A stretch of DNA of 47,105 bases from an uncultured Myxococcales bacterium (lineage in GTDB: Bacteria > Myxococcota_A > UBA9042): assembly GCA_903850505.1 (NCBI GenBank), contig CAINLT010000377.1:1-47105 (forward strand). Reading direction: 5' to 3'. This document shows, piece by piece, positions 10,586 through 20,528 of the stretch (position 1 is the first letter of the stretch; every line of letters starts with the position of its first letter). Position numbers and translations under genes: made by a program. The notes under the pieces were generated by a model. It ran no database searches and was not told where the DNA came from. It saw only the letters and a list, made by a program, of their open reading frames with translations.

Positions 10586-11260
10586 ATGGGCAGAACCAAG
10601 GCGATCATCGCGAGCTACGTCGGAATCCTGGTTTACGCGGGCCTCGTCTTTCTCGGCGCTGGAAAATTCGGCTACTGGCAAGGCATCCTCTACGTCGCCC
10701 TCGCTTTGGTAGGTGCGACCTTGAGCCACGTCCTCGTGCCGCGCGGCTCCGAGATCACGGCCAATCGCGCGCGCGAGGCGAACGCCGGACAGACGTGGGA
10801 CAGGCGACTGCTCGGCGCCATGTCCCTCGTCAACATCGTCACGTTCGTTGTCGCGGGGCTGGACTCCGGCCGCTTTGGCTGGTCGGGCTCCGTTCCAATC
10901 GCCGTGACAATCGCCGGGGCCGTTCTCATGGTCGCTGGCCAGACCCTCTTCGCTGTCGCCAAGCGCGAGAATGAGTTCTTCTCGAGTACCGTCCGGGTTC
11001 AGGCCGAGCGGGGACACCGGGTCTGCGATACGGGACTCTATCGCGTCGTGCGTCATCCCGGCTATCTGGGGATGCTGCTGTCCTTGCTGGCCTTCCCGCT
11101 CGTGATGAACGCCTACTGGTCCTTCTTGCCTGCGCTGTTTGCGGCCGCGCTGCTTGTCGCCCGGACGGTCCTCGAGGACCGCTTTCTCATGCGAGAACTG
11201 CCTGGCTATGCCGACTACGCTGCCCGCACGAAATGGCGCCTGGTTCCAGGCGTCTTCTAG
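10586..11260 (+). CDS. Isoprenylcysteine carboxyl methyltransferase/PEMT-like membrane methyltransferase
   Basis: Multiple TM segments; GLYRVVRHPGYLGMLLSLLAFPL and YADYAARTKWRLVPGVF motifs. Confidence 0.85.
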   Translation: MGRTKAIIASYVGILVYAGLVFLGAGKFGYWQGILYVALALVGATLSHVLVPRGSEITANRAREANAGQTWDRRLLGAMSLVNIVTFVVAGLDSGRFGWSGSVPIAVTIAGAVLMVAGQTLFAVAKRENEFFSSTVRVQAERGHRVCDTGLYRVVRHPGYLGMLLSLLAFPLVMNAYWSFLPALFAAALLVARTVLEDRFLMRELPGYADYAARTKWRLVPGVF

Positions 11261-11407
11261 CAGCCGTCGCTGAACTTGACACTCGGGTCGCGCCTGGCAA
11301 GTGGTGGCGCGCACCGTATCCCCACATCGCACAAAGGCAATTCCACTTGACTTGGCCCCGTCACAATGGTCAAGCGTGGACCGCACGCGAGCGACGGTGT
11401 CCCCGCC

Positions 11408-11899
11408 TCACCACCGCCAAACGTAGTACACAACTGCGTCGCCCGGGCTGTAGTAGTCGGGAATCCGCCCCTCCTCGACAAACCCGGTCGCGTCGTAGAA
11501 CGCCCGTGTCGCGTCATACAATTCCCGTCCGCTCGTCTCCAGCACCAGCCGCCGCCCGCCGCGCACCATCGCCACGTCGCGGATCGCGCTGCACAGCGCC
11601 CTACCAATCCCCGCGCGGCGAATTCGCACGTCCGCGGCGATGAAATACAGATGCCACGTGCTCTCCGTCATCGGCGTGCGGCCAAAAGTCGCGTAGCCGA
11701 CGACCACGCCGTCGCGCTCAGCCACGACGGTCGGATAATCGCCGTTGACGCCGCCCGTCGGTCCGTCGCTGAAGTACACGTCGACGATTTCCAGGCCGAC
11801 GCCGCATTCCTCGTCGTTGAAATTCCCAGCCTCGCGCAGGAGTCGCTCAATCGCCGGACGGTCGTGCGCTGCGGCGAGGCGGGTGGTGATTGGATGCAT
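11408..11899 (-). CDS. GNAT-family N-acetyltransferase
   Basis: YFIAADVRIRRAGIGRALCSAIRDVAMVRGGRRLVLETSG (motif A) and FYDATGFVEEGRIPDYY. Confidence 0.88.
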   Translation of the reverse strand: MHPITTRLAAAHDRPAIERLLREAGNFNDEECGVGLEIVDVYFSDGPTGGVNGDYPTVVAERDGVVVGYATFGRTPMTESTWHLYFIAADVRIRRAGIGRALCSAIRDVAMVRGGRRLVLETSGRELYDATRAFYDATGFVEEGRIPDYYSPGDAVVYYVWRW

Positions 11900-11911
11900 G
11901 GCGTCCTCGGG

Positions 11912-12883
11912 TTACTTGATGCGCGCCCACTGCAGTTGCAGCGCGACAAAGTCGTCAAACGTCAGACCCACCGCCGGCAGCGCGCGCACCAGCCCGGCGT
12001 CGGGTGAGAGATCCGGATTGGGATTCACGTCGATGATGAACGGCTGGCCGTCCGCATCGACCCGCAGGTCCAGCCGCGCGTAGCCCGCCAAACCCAGCGC
12101 GGCAAAGGCGCGGTCGGCCAGCAGCGCGATGCGCGTGCGCAGCACATCGTCCACCGTCGCGGGATAATGCACCGGCGTGGTCAGGAACTCCGGACTCCCC
12201 TCCTCCCACTTCGCCGCCCAGGTGAGAATCTGCGGCTGGTTGTCCGCGACGTGGGAGAAGTCGATTTCACCCAGCGCAAGGCGGTCAATCGGCCCGCCCA
12301 TCGGTCCCAGCATGAGCGCATTGATTTCCCGGCCGGCAATGAACGCCTCCACCAGCGCGTCGCCCAGGCCCTGTGCATGCAGCCGCGCGACCGCCGCCTG
12401 CGCCTGCGCCTGAGTGTGCACGACCGACTGCGCGTCAATGCCCGCGCTGCCGTCCTGCGACGTCGGTTTGACAATCGCCGGCAGCGGCACCACCTCGGGC
12501 AGCGCCTGCCCGACCGCGACGCGCACCGCCAGCGGCACTGTCGCGCCCGCTGCCGCCAGCAACAAACGCGCCCGCGACTTGTCCAGGCACAGCGCCAGCT
12601 CCGCCGCCGCGGTCCCCGTCACCGGCACATCCTGCAGTTCCAGCAACGCCGCCGCGTGCAGTTCGCGCCCCGGCCGTCCCGACGCTTCTTCGCACAGGTT
12701 CCAAATCACGTCCGGCCGCGCCGCCCGCAGATCCTGCCAAAACTGCAGCACGTCCAGACCGAGCGGCACCAGTATGGCGTGATGCCCCAGCCGCGCCACC
12801 GCGTCAGAGAGATGGTCCACCGCGGCGTGCAGGTCCGTGTCGGGATCGACGCGCTGGGCGGAAAAGGCGATGGCGACGCGCAT
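11912..12883 (-). CDS. ATP-grasp ligase (D-Ala-D-Ala ligase-like)
   Basis: AIVKPTSQDGSAGID, LVEAFIAGREINALMLG, YARLDLRVDADGQPFIIDVNPNPDLSPDAG. Confidence 0.87.
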   Translation of the reverse strand: MRVAIAFSAQRVDPDTDLHAAVDHLSDAVARLGHHAILVPLGLDVLQFWQDLRAARPDVIWNLCEEASGRPGRELHAAALLELQDVPVTGTAAAELALCLDKSRARLLLAAAGATVPLAVRVAVGQALPEVVPLPAIVKPTSQDGSAGIDAQSVVHTQAQAQAAVARLHAQGLGDALVEAFIAGREINALMLGPMGGPIDRLALGEIDFSHVADNQPQILTWAAKWEEGSPEFLTTPVHYPATVDDVLRTRIALLADRAFAALGLAGYARLDLRVDADGQPFIIDVNPNPDLSPDAGLVRALPAVGLTFDDFVALQLQWARIK

Positions 12884-12889
12884 GCCCGG

Positions 12890-14143
12890 CTACCGCAGCA
12901 CGGCGATCGGCAGCGTATCGGCGAGCGACACCACGTCCGCCGCGCGCGGCTTCTTGCGCTTGGTCTCGTTCCGCCCCACCAGCATCGGCCGCAGCACGCC
13001 CTGACGGAATTCGGCCTCGCGCAGGATCCGCACAATCAGCGACTCCCACGTCCAGCCCATGGCCTTGGCCATGATGACGAGGTCGCCCGTCGCCGGGGAC
13101 AGCCCGGGCAACGGATTGGCTTCGATGAAGTAAGGCTCGCCGTCCGGACCGACGCGGAAATCGATGCGCGCGACGTCGCGGCAATCCAGCAGGCGAAACG
13201 CGGCGAGCGCGGCGGCTTCCAGGCGCTGACAGATATCCGCGGGCAATTCCGGCGGAATTGCGTAGCGCACGCGCTCGGCAAAATCGCGCTTGGCCTGCAG
13301 CGAGTAGACAAAATCGCCGATGGCGCCGTGTGTCGGCACGACCTGCATCAGACCAATGACTTCCGGCTGCGCGTTCCCCACGACGCCGACCGTCACTTCT
13401 GGACCGCGCACAAAGCCTTCCACCAGCACGGGGCGACCGTAGTCGTCCAACAGGCGGCGGCACAGCGCTTCCAGGCTGGCAAAATCGCTGCACTTGCAGT
13501 CGTCGAGGATGCCCTTGGACGAGCCCTCGTCATTGGGCTTGGCGATGACCGGAAACGCGAGATCAAAATCGCGCAGGTCGCTCAACTGCCGCACCACGCG
13601 CCAGGGCGGCGTCTTGACTGCGCCCATCAGCAGCCGCTTGGCCACGTCCTTGTCGAGCGTCGCCGCCAGCGTCAACGGGTCCGAACCGGTGTAGTGCAGG
13701 CCCAGCATCTCGCAAAGCGCCGGCACCAGCGCTTCCCGGCAGCGACCGCCGCGACCTTCGGCCATGTTGAACACGAGCTCGTAATTGCCCATCGCCAGCC
13801 GCCGCGGCAGGGTGCGATCGGCCTCCAGCACCGTGACGAGATAGCCCTGCTGCGCGAACAACTGCGCCAGCGCGGCAATCGTCTCGGGACTGTCAAACTC
13901 TTCGTTCTCGTCGTTGGCTGGCGCCGTACCGCCCGCTTGCGCCGCTGGCGCCGCCACCGGCTTCATGTTGCAAACGAACGCCAAGCGCCGCCGCGCCCGT
14001 CGCACCCGCGTTCGCGTGAGCGGTCGTCCCGACGGAGGCTCCTCCGGCTCCACATCCAGCACGGTCACGTCAGCGCGCTCCGCCGGGCTCAGGCTGACCA
14101 TCGGCCCCACGGAAAGTGGCTGGCCATCGCGAACTTGCGTCAT
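12890..14143 (-). CDS. ATP-grasp ligase (D-Ala-D-Ala ligase-like), tandem paralog
   Basis: PVIAKPNDEGSSKGI, LVEGFVRGPEVTVGVVG, VARIDFRVGPDGEPYFIEANPLPGLSPATGD; start MTQVRDGQ at 14143. Confidence 0.87.
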   Translation of the reverse strand: MTQVRDGQPLSVGPMVSLSPAERADVTVLDVEPEEPPSGRPLTRTRVRRARRRLAFVCNMKPVAAPAAQAGGTAPANDENEEFDSPETIAALAQLFAQQGYLVTVLEADRTLPRRLAMGNYELVFNMAEGRGGRCREALVPALCEMLGLHYTGSDPLTLAATLDKDVAKRLLMGAVKTPPWRVVRQLSDLRDFDLAFPVIAKPNDEGSSKGILDDCKCSDFASLEALCRRLLDDYGRPVLVEGFVRGPEVTVGVVGNAQPEVIGLMQVVPTHGAIGDFVYSLQAKRDFAERVRYAIPPELPADICQRLEAAALAAFRLLDCRDVARIDFRVGPDGEPYFIEANPLPGLSPATGDLVIMAKAMGWTWESLIVRILREAEFRQGVLRPMLVGRNETKRKKPRAADVVSLADTLPIAVLR

Positions 14144-14359
14144 CTCCAGACTCCTCGCAAGCGGCCGCCGGGAGTTGAGCAAAGGCGGTCGCGCAACGCC
14201 GATCGTGCGGACTTGGCGGGCAGAGTCAAGGCGCAGAGCGTCTGGCGGCGTCCGCGGCGCGAAAGAACGCGGGCGGATGGCCAAATGCAGGCGATTTTGC
14301 TGGCGAGGAGGGGCGATCGCAAGGCGGCGCTGGCGGCGACGCGTTGGACAACCGTCTAA

Positions 14360-14374
14360 TTTTCATGATGAAAA
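14360..14374. promoter_or_regulatory. AT-rich palindrome TTTTCAT-G-ATGAAAA, candidate operator in a divergent intergenic region
   Basis: Perfect 7-bp inverted repeat with 1-nt spacer in otherwise GC-rich sequence. Confidence 0.35.
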
Positions 14375-14539
14375 CAGCAACGTCGCGGCGACCAGATGAC
14401 GCCATTGCCAGACTTGCCTAAACTGCCCTTGTGGAGGGCGACGCGCGCGGTGCCCTCCGGCGTGTCGAACCTGTGATACCGCAAGGTTTTTGCCCAGCCG
14501 CAGCAGCACCAGCCAACCCGGATTCAGTCGGAGCCCACC

Positions 14540-15067
14540 GTGATTCAGCGTTACAAAGACAAGATCCCGCAAATCCATCCGACCGCTTGGGTTCATCCGA
14601 TGGCGACCGTCATCGGCGATGTGGTCCTTGGCCCGCACGTCAGCGTGTGGCCGGGCGCGGTGCTGCGCGGCGATTGCGGGGCGATTCGCATCGGCGCGTA
14701 CACGAACATCCAGGACGGCACGGTCGTGCACACGACGCAGGACTTGAGCGAGACGCACGTCGGCGAACGCGTCACGGTCGGCCACAACGCGATCCTGCAC
14801 GGGTGTCGCATCGGCGATGACTGCCTTGTCGGCATGCATTCCACCGTGCTCGACAACGCCGAGATTCAGCACCAGACCATCATCGCGGCGGGATCGGTCG
14901 TGACGGTGGGCAAGAAGTTCCCGCCGCGGGTCATGCTGCTGGGCAGCCCCGCGCGCGTGGTGCGCGAGCTGGAGGACAAGCACGTCGAGCAAATCGACTA
15001 CGGCTGGCGGGCTTATCAGGGCTACATGGCGCCGTTTGCGAACGGCGACGTCGAGACCATCGGCTGA
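14540..15067 (+). CDS. Gamma-carbonic anhydrase-like / left-handed beta-helix hexapeptide protein (GTG start)
   Basis: PTAWVHPMATVIGDVVLGPHVSVWPGAVLRGDCGAIRIGAYTNIQDGTVVHTT...VGHNAILHGCRIGDDCLVGMHSTVLD. Confidence 0.9.
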   Translation: MIQRYKDKIPQIHPTAWVHPMATVIGDVVLGPHVSVWPGAVLRGDCGAIRIGAYTNIQDGTVVHTTQDLSETHVGERVTVGHNAILHGCRIGDDCLVGMHSTVLDNAEIQHQTIIAAGSVVTVGKKFPPRVMLLGSPARVVRELEDKHVEQIDYGWRAYQGYMAPFANGDVETIG

Positions 15068-16269
15068 TGTTTTCCGCGCGCAGCCAGTTTGCCACCGAGG
15101 AGAACGCGTTGACCCAAGCCGTCGCGGCGCGGCGCGCGTTGGGCCTGCCCGTGCTGGACCTGACGGCGAGCAATCCGACGCAGGCGGATCTGGCGCTGCC
15201 ACAGTCGGCGATCCGCGCGGCGCTGGCGGCGGGGCTGGATGGCGCGTATGACCCCGATCCGCTGGGCCTGTGGACGGCGCGGCAGGCCGTTGCGGACCAT
15301 GTGGCGCAGTTGCAGCGGCGCGGCCAGACGGGGTTCGCGCCGGTGCCGCCCGAGCACATCCTGCTGACGGCGAGCACGTCTGAGGCCTACGCGCTGCTCT
15401 TGACGTTGCTCTGCAATCCGGGCGATCGCGTCCTGGCGCCCGCACCGAGCTATCCGCTGTTTGGTTTTCTCGGCCAGCTCAACGACGTGCAGATGGACGT
15501 CTGGCCGAGCCAATACGCCGACGGCTGGCACATCGACGTAGCCGCGCTGCACGCCGCGCTGACACCGCAGACGCGCGCGATTTTGGCCGTGAGTCCAAAC
15601 AATCCGACGGGCGCGGTGCTGTCCCATTCGGAACTGACGCTGCTGGCGGACCTGTGCCGGGAGCACGACCTCGCGCTGATTGTCGACGAAGTGTTCGCCG
15701 ACACGCTGCGGCAGCCGCTGGGCGACGGCGTCGCGACGGTCGCGGGGCATGCCGCGTGCCTGACATTCTCGCTGGGCGGGCTGTCCAAGACGTGCCTGCT
15801 GCCGCACGCGAAGCTGGCGTGGACGCTGGTGAGCGGGCCGCCGGATCTGGTGGAAGGTGCCCTGCAGCGGCTGGAGACGATGGCAGACACGTACCTGAGC
15901 GCGGCGACGCCGATCCAGCGGGCGCTGCCGGCGCTGCTGGACCTGGCGCCGATGATCCAGACCGTGCTGCGCGAGCGGCTGGAAGGCAATCTGCGGTTCC
16001 TGCAGACGGCGGTGCAACGGACGGCGCTGGATGTGCTGCCGGTCGCGGGCGGTTGGAGCGCGGTGCTGCGCCTGCCGCTGCCGCCGGATGACCGCGATTG
16101 GGCGCTGTACCTGCTGGAGACGGCGGGCGTGCTGACGCATCCCGGCTGGTTCTTTGACTTTACGGACGACGGCTGGCTGATTCTGAGCCTGCTTGTCGCC
16201 CCCGACGCGTTCCGCGCTGGCGTGCGCGCGCTCGTGGCGGCAGTGGAAGCGGCAGGCGCAGAAGCTTGA
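15067..16269 (+). CDS. PLP-dependent class I/II aminotransferase
   Basis: NNPTGAVLS, IVDEVFADTL, SLGGLSKTCLLPHAKLAW. Confidence 0.92.
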   Translation: MFSARSQFATEENALTQAVAARRALGLPVLDLTASNPTQADLALPQSAIRAALAAGLDGAYDPDPLGLWTARQAVADHVAQLQRRGQTGFAPVPPEHILLTASTSEAYALLLTLLCNPGDRVLAPAPSYPLFGFLGQLNDVQMDVWPSQYADGWHIDVAALHAALTPQTRAILAVSPNNPTGAVLSHSELTLLADLCREHDLALIVDEVFADTLRQPLGDGVATVAGHAACLTFSLGGLSKTCLLPHAKLAWTLVSGPPDLVEGALQRLETMADTYLSAATPIQRALPALLDLAPMIQTVLRERLEGNLRFLQTAVQRTALDVLPVAGGWSAVLRLPLPPDDRDWALYLLETAGVLTHPGWFFDFTDDGWLILSLLVAPDAFRAGVRALVAAVEAAGAEA

Positions 16270-16330
16270 CCGGTCGCAACCGCGCGCGCAAAGTCACCAG
16301 CCAACGCTCCCACGTCCGCAAGAGGCCGCC

Positions 16331-16981
16331 ATGCTGCACGGAACCATCCTCGACAAACCGGAGCCGCGCTGGCCCGCGCTCATCGCGCTCATGGCCGTTG
16401 GCGTGCTGCACTACGCCCTGCCCGACCACCTGAACGTCGGCCCGCCGTGGCTGCTCCTGCTGATTGTGAGCATCCTGATCGTGCCGACGGTCGTCACGCA
16501 CCGAACGGGGCGGCACGCGCTGAACCACCTTTTTGGCTTCGCGACGCTCGGGGTGGTGACGGCGTTCCTTTCCGTGGCGCTGGTGCGGCTCATCGAATTC
16601 ATGGCGCAGAACATCGAAGACAACGCGAAGCACGCGGTGGCGGGGACGCTGCTGACGTCCGCGCTGGCGCTCTGGGCAACGAACACGCTGGTGTTTGCCT
16701 GCTGGTACTGGCGGCTGGATGCGGGCGGTCCGCACGCGCGGCATGTCCGCGGCGCGCACAAGCAGGGCGCGATCCTGTTTCCGCAAATGACGCAGGATGG
16801 CGTGGAATGGCGGCCGGGTTTCATCGATTACTTCTTCGTCGCGTTCAACACGAGTACCGCGTTCTCGCCGACGGACGCGCCGGTGCTCTCGCGGTGGGCG
16901 AAGATCCTGATGATGATTCAGTCGACGATTTCGCTGACGACGCTGGCGGTCCTGGTGGGGCGCGGCATCAACATGCTGTGA
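16331..16981 (+). CDS. DUF1345-like integral membrane protein
   Basis: Several TM helices; FIDYFFVAFNTSTAFSPTDAPVLSRWAKILMMIQSTISLTTLAVLVGRGINML. Confidence 0.8.
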   Translation: MLHGTILDKPEPRWPALIALMAVGVLHYALPDHLNVGPPWLLLLIVSILIVPTVVTHRTGRHALNHLFGFATLGVVTAFLSVALVRLIEFMAQNIEDNAKHAVAGTLLTSALALWATNTLVFACWYWRLDAGGPHARHVRGAHKQGAILFPQMTQDGVEWRPGFIDYFFVAFNTSTAFSPTDAPVLSRWAKILMMIQSTISLTTLAVLVGRGINML

Positions 16982-17014
16982 CGCGGTCTTCAGCCGTTCG
17001 CCACGGTGAATGGT

Positions 17015-19381
17015 TCAGGGCGCGCACCCGGTCATCGCCGCGATCCAGGCCAGCACAAGACTTGCCGCGCCGGGCTGGGCAACCGTCACCGCCACTTGCG
17101 GCATGAACAGGCCGCTTTCCGGGGACGCCAGAAGCCGCTGCAGCAGCACCGACGCGTCGGGCTGACCAGGCGCCACCAGCTGCGTCGCGCCGTTCACCGT
17201 GCCATTTTGTGCCGCCGCGCCGCACGCGTGGGTCGCAGTCAGCGGCGTGCCGAAGCGCAGATCCATGTCGCTCGGCGCCGCGCCTTGGGGTCGGTGGCAA
17301 TGGCTGCAATTGCTGTGGAGCCACGCGCGCGCGGCCGTCGGCACGTCCGCGGGCAGTTGCGCGAGGTCGGGCAAGGTCGGGAACGCCGGGTCCATGGCAG
17401 TTTGCGGCGGGAGCAGCCCCACGTCGCGCAGGGCCTTGACTTGATTGGGCACGGCGTTGGCGCCCCATTGCCCCGGTCGGTTCAGTTGCGCGGTTTGCAC
17501 GCCGAGGACCTGGGCGGCGAAGCTGCCCGCGGCGTGATGGCAGGACGCGCAATCCGCCATCATCGGGTATCGCCACATCTGCGTCGTCGTTTGGCCGCCC
17601 TGCTGCACCGCGAATGTCGCTTGACCGCCGCCGCCTGGCAGCAAATCGGCATCCGATCCATCGGCGCGCCAGCGGTACGTGAAGAACTTCCAGCCGTCCG
17701 CGTCGCGGCGCATGAACCGCGTCTCCACCGGCACCGCGCTGTCACCCAAGGCAAAATGCTTGATGAGCAGCGTCCCGAGCGGTAGATCCCACGACGCATA
17801 CGGATCGGCGGGCGCGGCAATTGGCAGCGTCCCCGGCTCTGCGCCCGGCGGCAGCACGAGAAACCGCTGCTTGCCCGCGCCATCGGACCACAGCGGAACG
17901 TTCACCGCGTACGGCAGCACGCCGTCGGACGGCGCGAGCTTGGCGACATCCAGAAAGCACAGCGTTTCGCTCAGGACCAGCGGCAGCGGCTTGCCCGCAG
18001 GCTTAGGCGCCGCTTCCACCACCTTGAAAATCTGCCCCAGCGGACCGTAGAGCTGCATCACGTACAGCTCGCCATCGCGATCCTCACCAAAACTGACCGG
18101 CTGGAACGTCGCCTTGGCCAGCAGCACCGGGTCCAGCCCGGTCGCCGGCAGCGTGAAGATCTTGCCCTGGTCGTAGTCCGCGAAGATGTACTTGCCGTAC
18201 AGCGACTTCTGCTGGCTGCCGCGGTAAACATAGCCGCCGGTAATCGACTTGCCCGACGGATGCTTGTACTCCGCGACCGGCAGCGTCAGCCCGTCTTGCT
18301 TGCACGTCGTCGCGGTGGGCGGAAAGCAGTGCGTCGCCTCCATCGTGTTCCAGCCGTAGTTCTGCCCGCCGACCACCTTGTCGACCTCCTCCCACGTGTC
18401 CTGGCCGACGTCGCCCGCCCAGATCTCGCCGGTCAGCCGATCCACGCTGAAGCGCCATGGATTGCGCATGCCCCACGTGAAAATCTCCGGCAGGAATGCG
18501 CTGTTGCCGACGAATGGATTGTCCTTGGGAATGCCGTAGCCCAAAGCCCCGGTCGGCGTGTCCGGGTCGATGCGCAGGATCTTCGCCAGCAGCGTCTGGG
18601 TATTCTGGCCATTGCCCGTGGGATCGTTGGCCGATCCGCCGTCGCCCAGGCCGTAGAGCAGCATCCCCTTGGCGTCAAACGCGATCATTCCGCCCTTGTG
18701 GTTGGTGTACGCTGGCTGCTTCACGTCGATGACCAGCCGCTCGGTACTGGCGATGGCCACGTCGTCCGCACCGACGACGTATTCCAGGATCTGTGAATGC
18801 ATCGGCGTTCCGGTCGTCAGCGACACGTACAGCTTGCGATTCTGCTTGAATTTTGGATGCATCGCCGCGGACAGCAGGCCGCCTTCGCCCGCGATATTCA
18901 CCTTGGACGAGACGTCCACGACGGTCAGCGGTGGCTTGGTCGTCGCCGGGACGTTGTCGATCAGCACGAGCTTGCCCGCGCGCTGGACGACGAAGAGGCG
19001 ATCGGAGCCATCGCCCCATGCGCCCAGAAAGATCGGCTGCGACAAGCCCGCCTTCGCGAAGACCGGGACGAGCTGCACGCCCTGCGGTTCGGGCAAATCG
19101 CCGTCCAGATGACACGGCGAAGCGCCCACGCCCGCGGGCAGGAGCCACGTGCACGTGGGCGCGCATCCGACATCGATCCCGGCATCCGGCGGCGTCCACA
19201 GGTCGGGTTGCTGCCAGACGTCGTGGCTGTCAGGCGTCGGCGTGTCATCGACCGCGGTCACATCGGCGATGGCATCGGCGAGCGCGTCGTCCGTCGCATC
19301 CGCCTCTTCTTCCGGAGTCACCGCGACCTGCTGCCCGCACGCGGACACGAGCAACACCCCAACGAGCACAATCCGCCGCAT
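17015..19381 (-). CDS. Lipoprotein: PQQ-type soluble aldose (glucose/sorbosone) dehydrogenase fused to a C-terminal diheme (SO2930-like) cytochrome c region
   Basis: MRRIVLVGVLLVSAC lipobox; GDGSDRLFVVQRAGKLVLID...GEGGLLSAAMHPKF...WGMRNPWRFSVDRLTGEIWAGDVGQDTWEEVD; C-terminal CASCH and CSHCH. Confidence 0.87.
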   Translation of the reverse strand: MRRIVLVGVLLVSACGQQVAVTPEEEADATDDALADAIADVTAVDDTPTPDSHDVWQQPDLWTPPDAGIDVGCAPTCTWLLPAGVGASPCHLDGDLPEPQGVQLVPVFAKAGLSQPIFLGAWGDGSDRLFVVQRAGKLVLIDNVPATTKPPLTVVDVSSKVNIAGEGGLLSAAMHPKFKQNRKLYVSLTTGTPMHSQILEYVVGADDVAIASTERLVIDVKQPAYTNHKGGMIAFDAKGMLLYGLGDGGSANDPTGNGQNTQTLLAKILRIDPDTPTGALGYGIPKDNPFVGNSAFLPEIFTWGMRNPWRFSVDRLTGEIWAGDVGQDTWEEVDKVVGGQNYGWNTMEATHCFPPTATTCKQDGLTLPVAEYKHPSGKSITGGYVYRGSQQKSLYGKYIFADYDQGKIFTLPATGLDPVLLAKATFQPVSFGEDRDGELYVMQLYGPLGQIFKVVEAAPKPAGKPLPLVLSETLCFLDVAKLAPSDGVLPYAVNVPLWSDGAGKQRFLVLPPGAEPGTLPIAAPADPYASWDLPLGTLLIKHFALGDSAVPVETRFMRRDADGWKFFTYRWRADGSDADLLPGGGGQATFAVQQGGQTTTQMWRYPMMADCASCHHAAGSFAAQVLGVQTAQLNRPGQWGANAVPNQVKALRDVGLLPPQTAMDPAFPTLPDLAQLPADVPTAARAWLHSNCSHCHRPQGAAPSDMDLRFGTPLTATHACGAAAQNGTVNGATQLVAPGQPDASVLLQRLLASPESGLFMPQVAVTVAQPGAASLVLAWIAAMTGCAP

Positions 19382-19492
19382 GAAACCTCCGCCCCGTAGC
19401 ATCGCAATTTTCCGCGGGATGGGAAGCGCAAACCGGCCAAGCCGTCGCAGACAGTGGCATCTCGCCCGCCGCCTTGCTACCATCCGCGAGCC

Positions 19493-20521
19493 ATGCTGAA
19501 ACGCCTCCTGCTCGCCATCGCCCTGCTCCTGCCATCCCTGACTGCGCTCGCCGCGCACAAGGAGACGCGCCACGCCCACTACTTGCACCGTAAAGGTCCG
19601 CAGGGGCTGCGCGATTTGCTGCACACGGAGCTGTCTGACGCGCGCGCCAAGCACGAGCCGGTCGTGCTGATGTTCACCGCGGATTGGTGCTCGCCGTGCA
19701 AGGCCATCAAGGAATACGCGGAGGCGTCGAGCGCGGTGCGCAAGGTGCTCGATAAGGGCCGCTTGGTGTACATCGACGTGGACGAATGGCGCGGACCGGC
19801 GCAGGCGCTGTTCCAGGGCATTGACGTGTCCAAGTTGCCGACGCTCGTGAGTGTGGATTTTGACGGGCGGGCGCAGCGCAATTGCTATGGCACCGATCTG
19901 GGGCTGCTGTCCGAGGACGCGGTCGCGACCAACCTGCAGCGGCTTTTCAACGGCCAATCGCCGGACAAGCCGTTCTACGCCGACAAACCGGACGTGGAGA
20001 AGCAGTTGGTGCTGCATCAGGCGCAGGCACAGGGACTGAAATCCAAGGGCGTGCCGACGCTGGAAGTGACGGCGACTGGCGCTGGCGCGGCGCGCAAGCT
20101 GAAGCTGACGATACACAACAACGACGGGCCGCGGCGCTGGTTCCTGGTGCCGGTGAATGCCGGCGCGCCGCTGACGGATGCCGTGAAAGTGACGGCGTGG
20201 AAAGCGCTGCGTTGGAGCGAGCACGTGCGCGCCGATTACCTGCAGTTTGACGGGACGCCGCCGTTCTACGCGATTCCGGTGGCGGGCTACGGCGGCGTGG
20301 AACTGGACGTATGGCCGCTGCCGGGGACGCTCAAGGGCGGGACGCTGGCGGTGTATGAGTTGGACCGGCTGACGATTGACGGGCAGGAGCAGCAGTTCCA
20401 ACAGAAGCTGCCCTATGAGCTGAAGATTGAGCACCCCGAGCAAGTGGCGCAAGGCCGGACGGGCGGCGCGGCGAAGGTGGAGTTCAAGGTGCACGCGAAG
20501 CACACGGTGAAGGTGAAGTAG
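19493..20521 (+). CDS. Exported thioredoxin-fold protein
   Basis: Signal peptide; PVVLMFTADWCSPCKAIKEYAE active site; KLPTLVSVDFDG. Confidence 0.85.
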   Translation: MLKRLLLAIALLLPSLTALAAHKETRHAHYLHRKGPQGLRDLLHTELSDARAKHEPVVLMFTADWCSPCKAIKEYAEASSAVRKVLDKGRLVYIDVDEWRGPAQALFQGIDVSKLPTLVSVDFDGRAQRNCYGTDLGLLSEDAVATNLQRLFNGQSPDKPFYADKPDVEKQLVLHQAQAQGLKSKGVPTLEVTATGAGAARKLKLTIHNNDGPRRWFLVPVNAGAPLTDAVKVTAWKALRWSEHVRADYLQFDGTPPFYAIPVAGYGGVELDVWPLPGTLKGGTLAVYELDRLTIDGQEQQFQQKLPYELKIEHPEQVAQGRTGGAAKVEFKVHAKHTVKVK

Positions 20522-20528
20522 CCGCGCG

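Noticed and set aside
12167-14359. 730-aa plus-strand ORF
   Set aside because: Antisense to two recognisable ATP-grasp genes; Arg/His-rich with no domain
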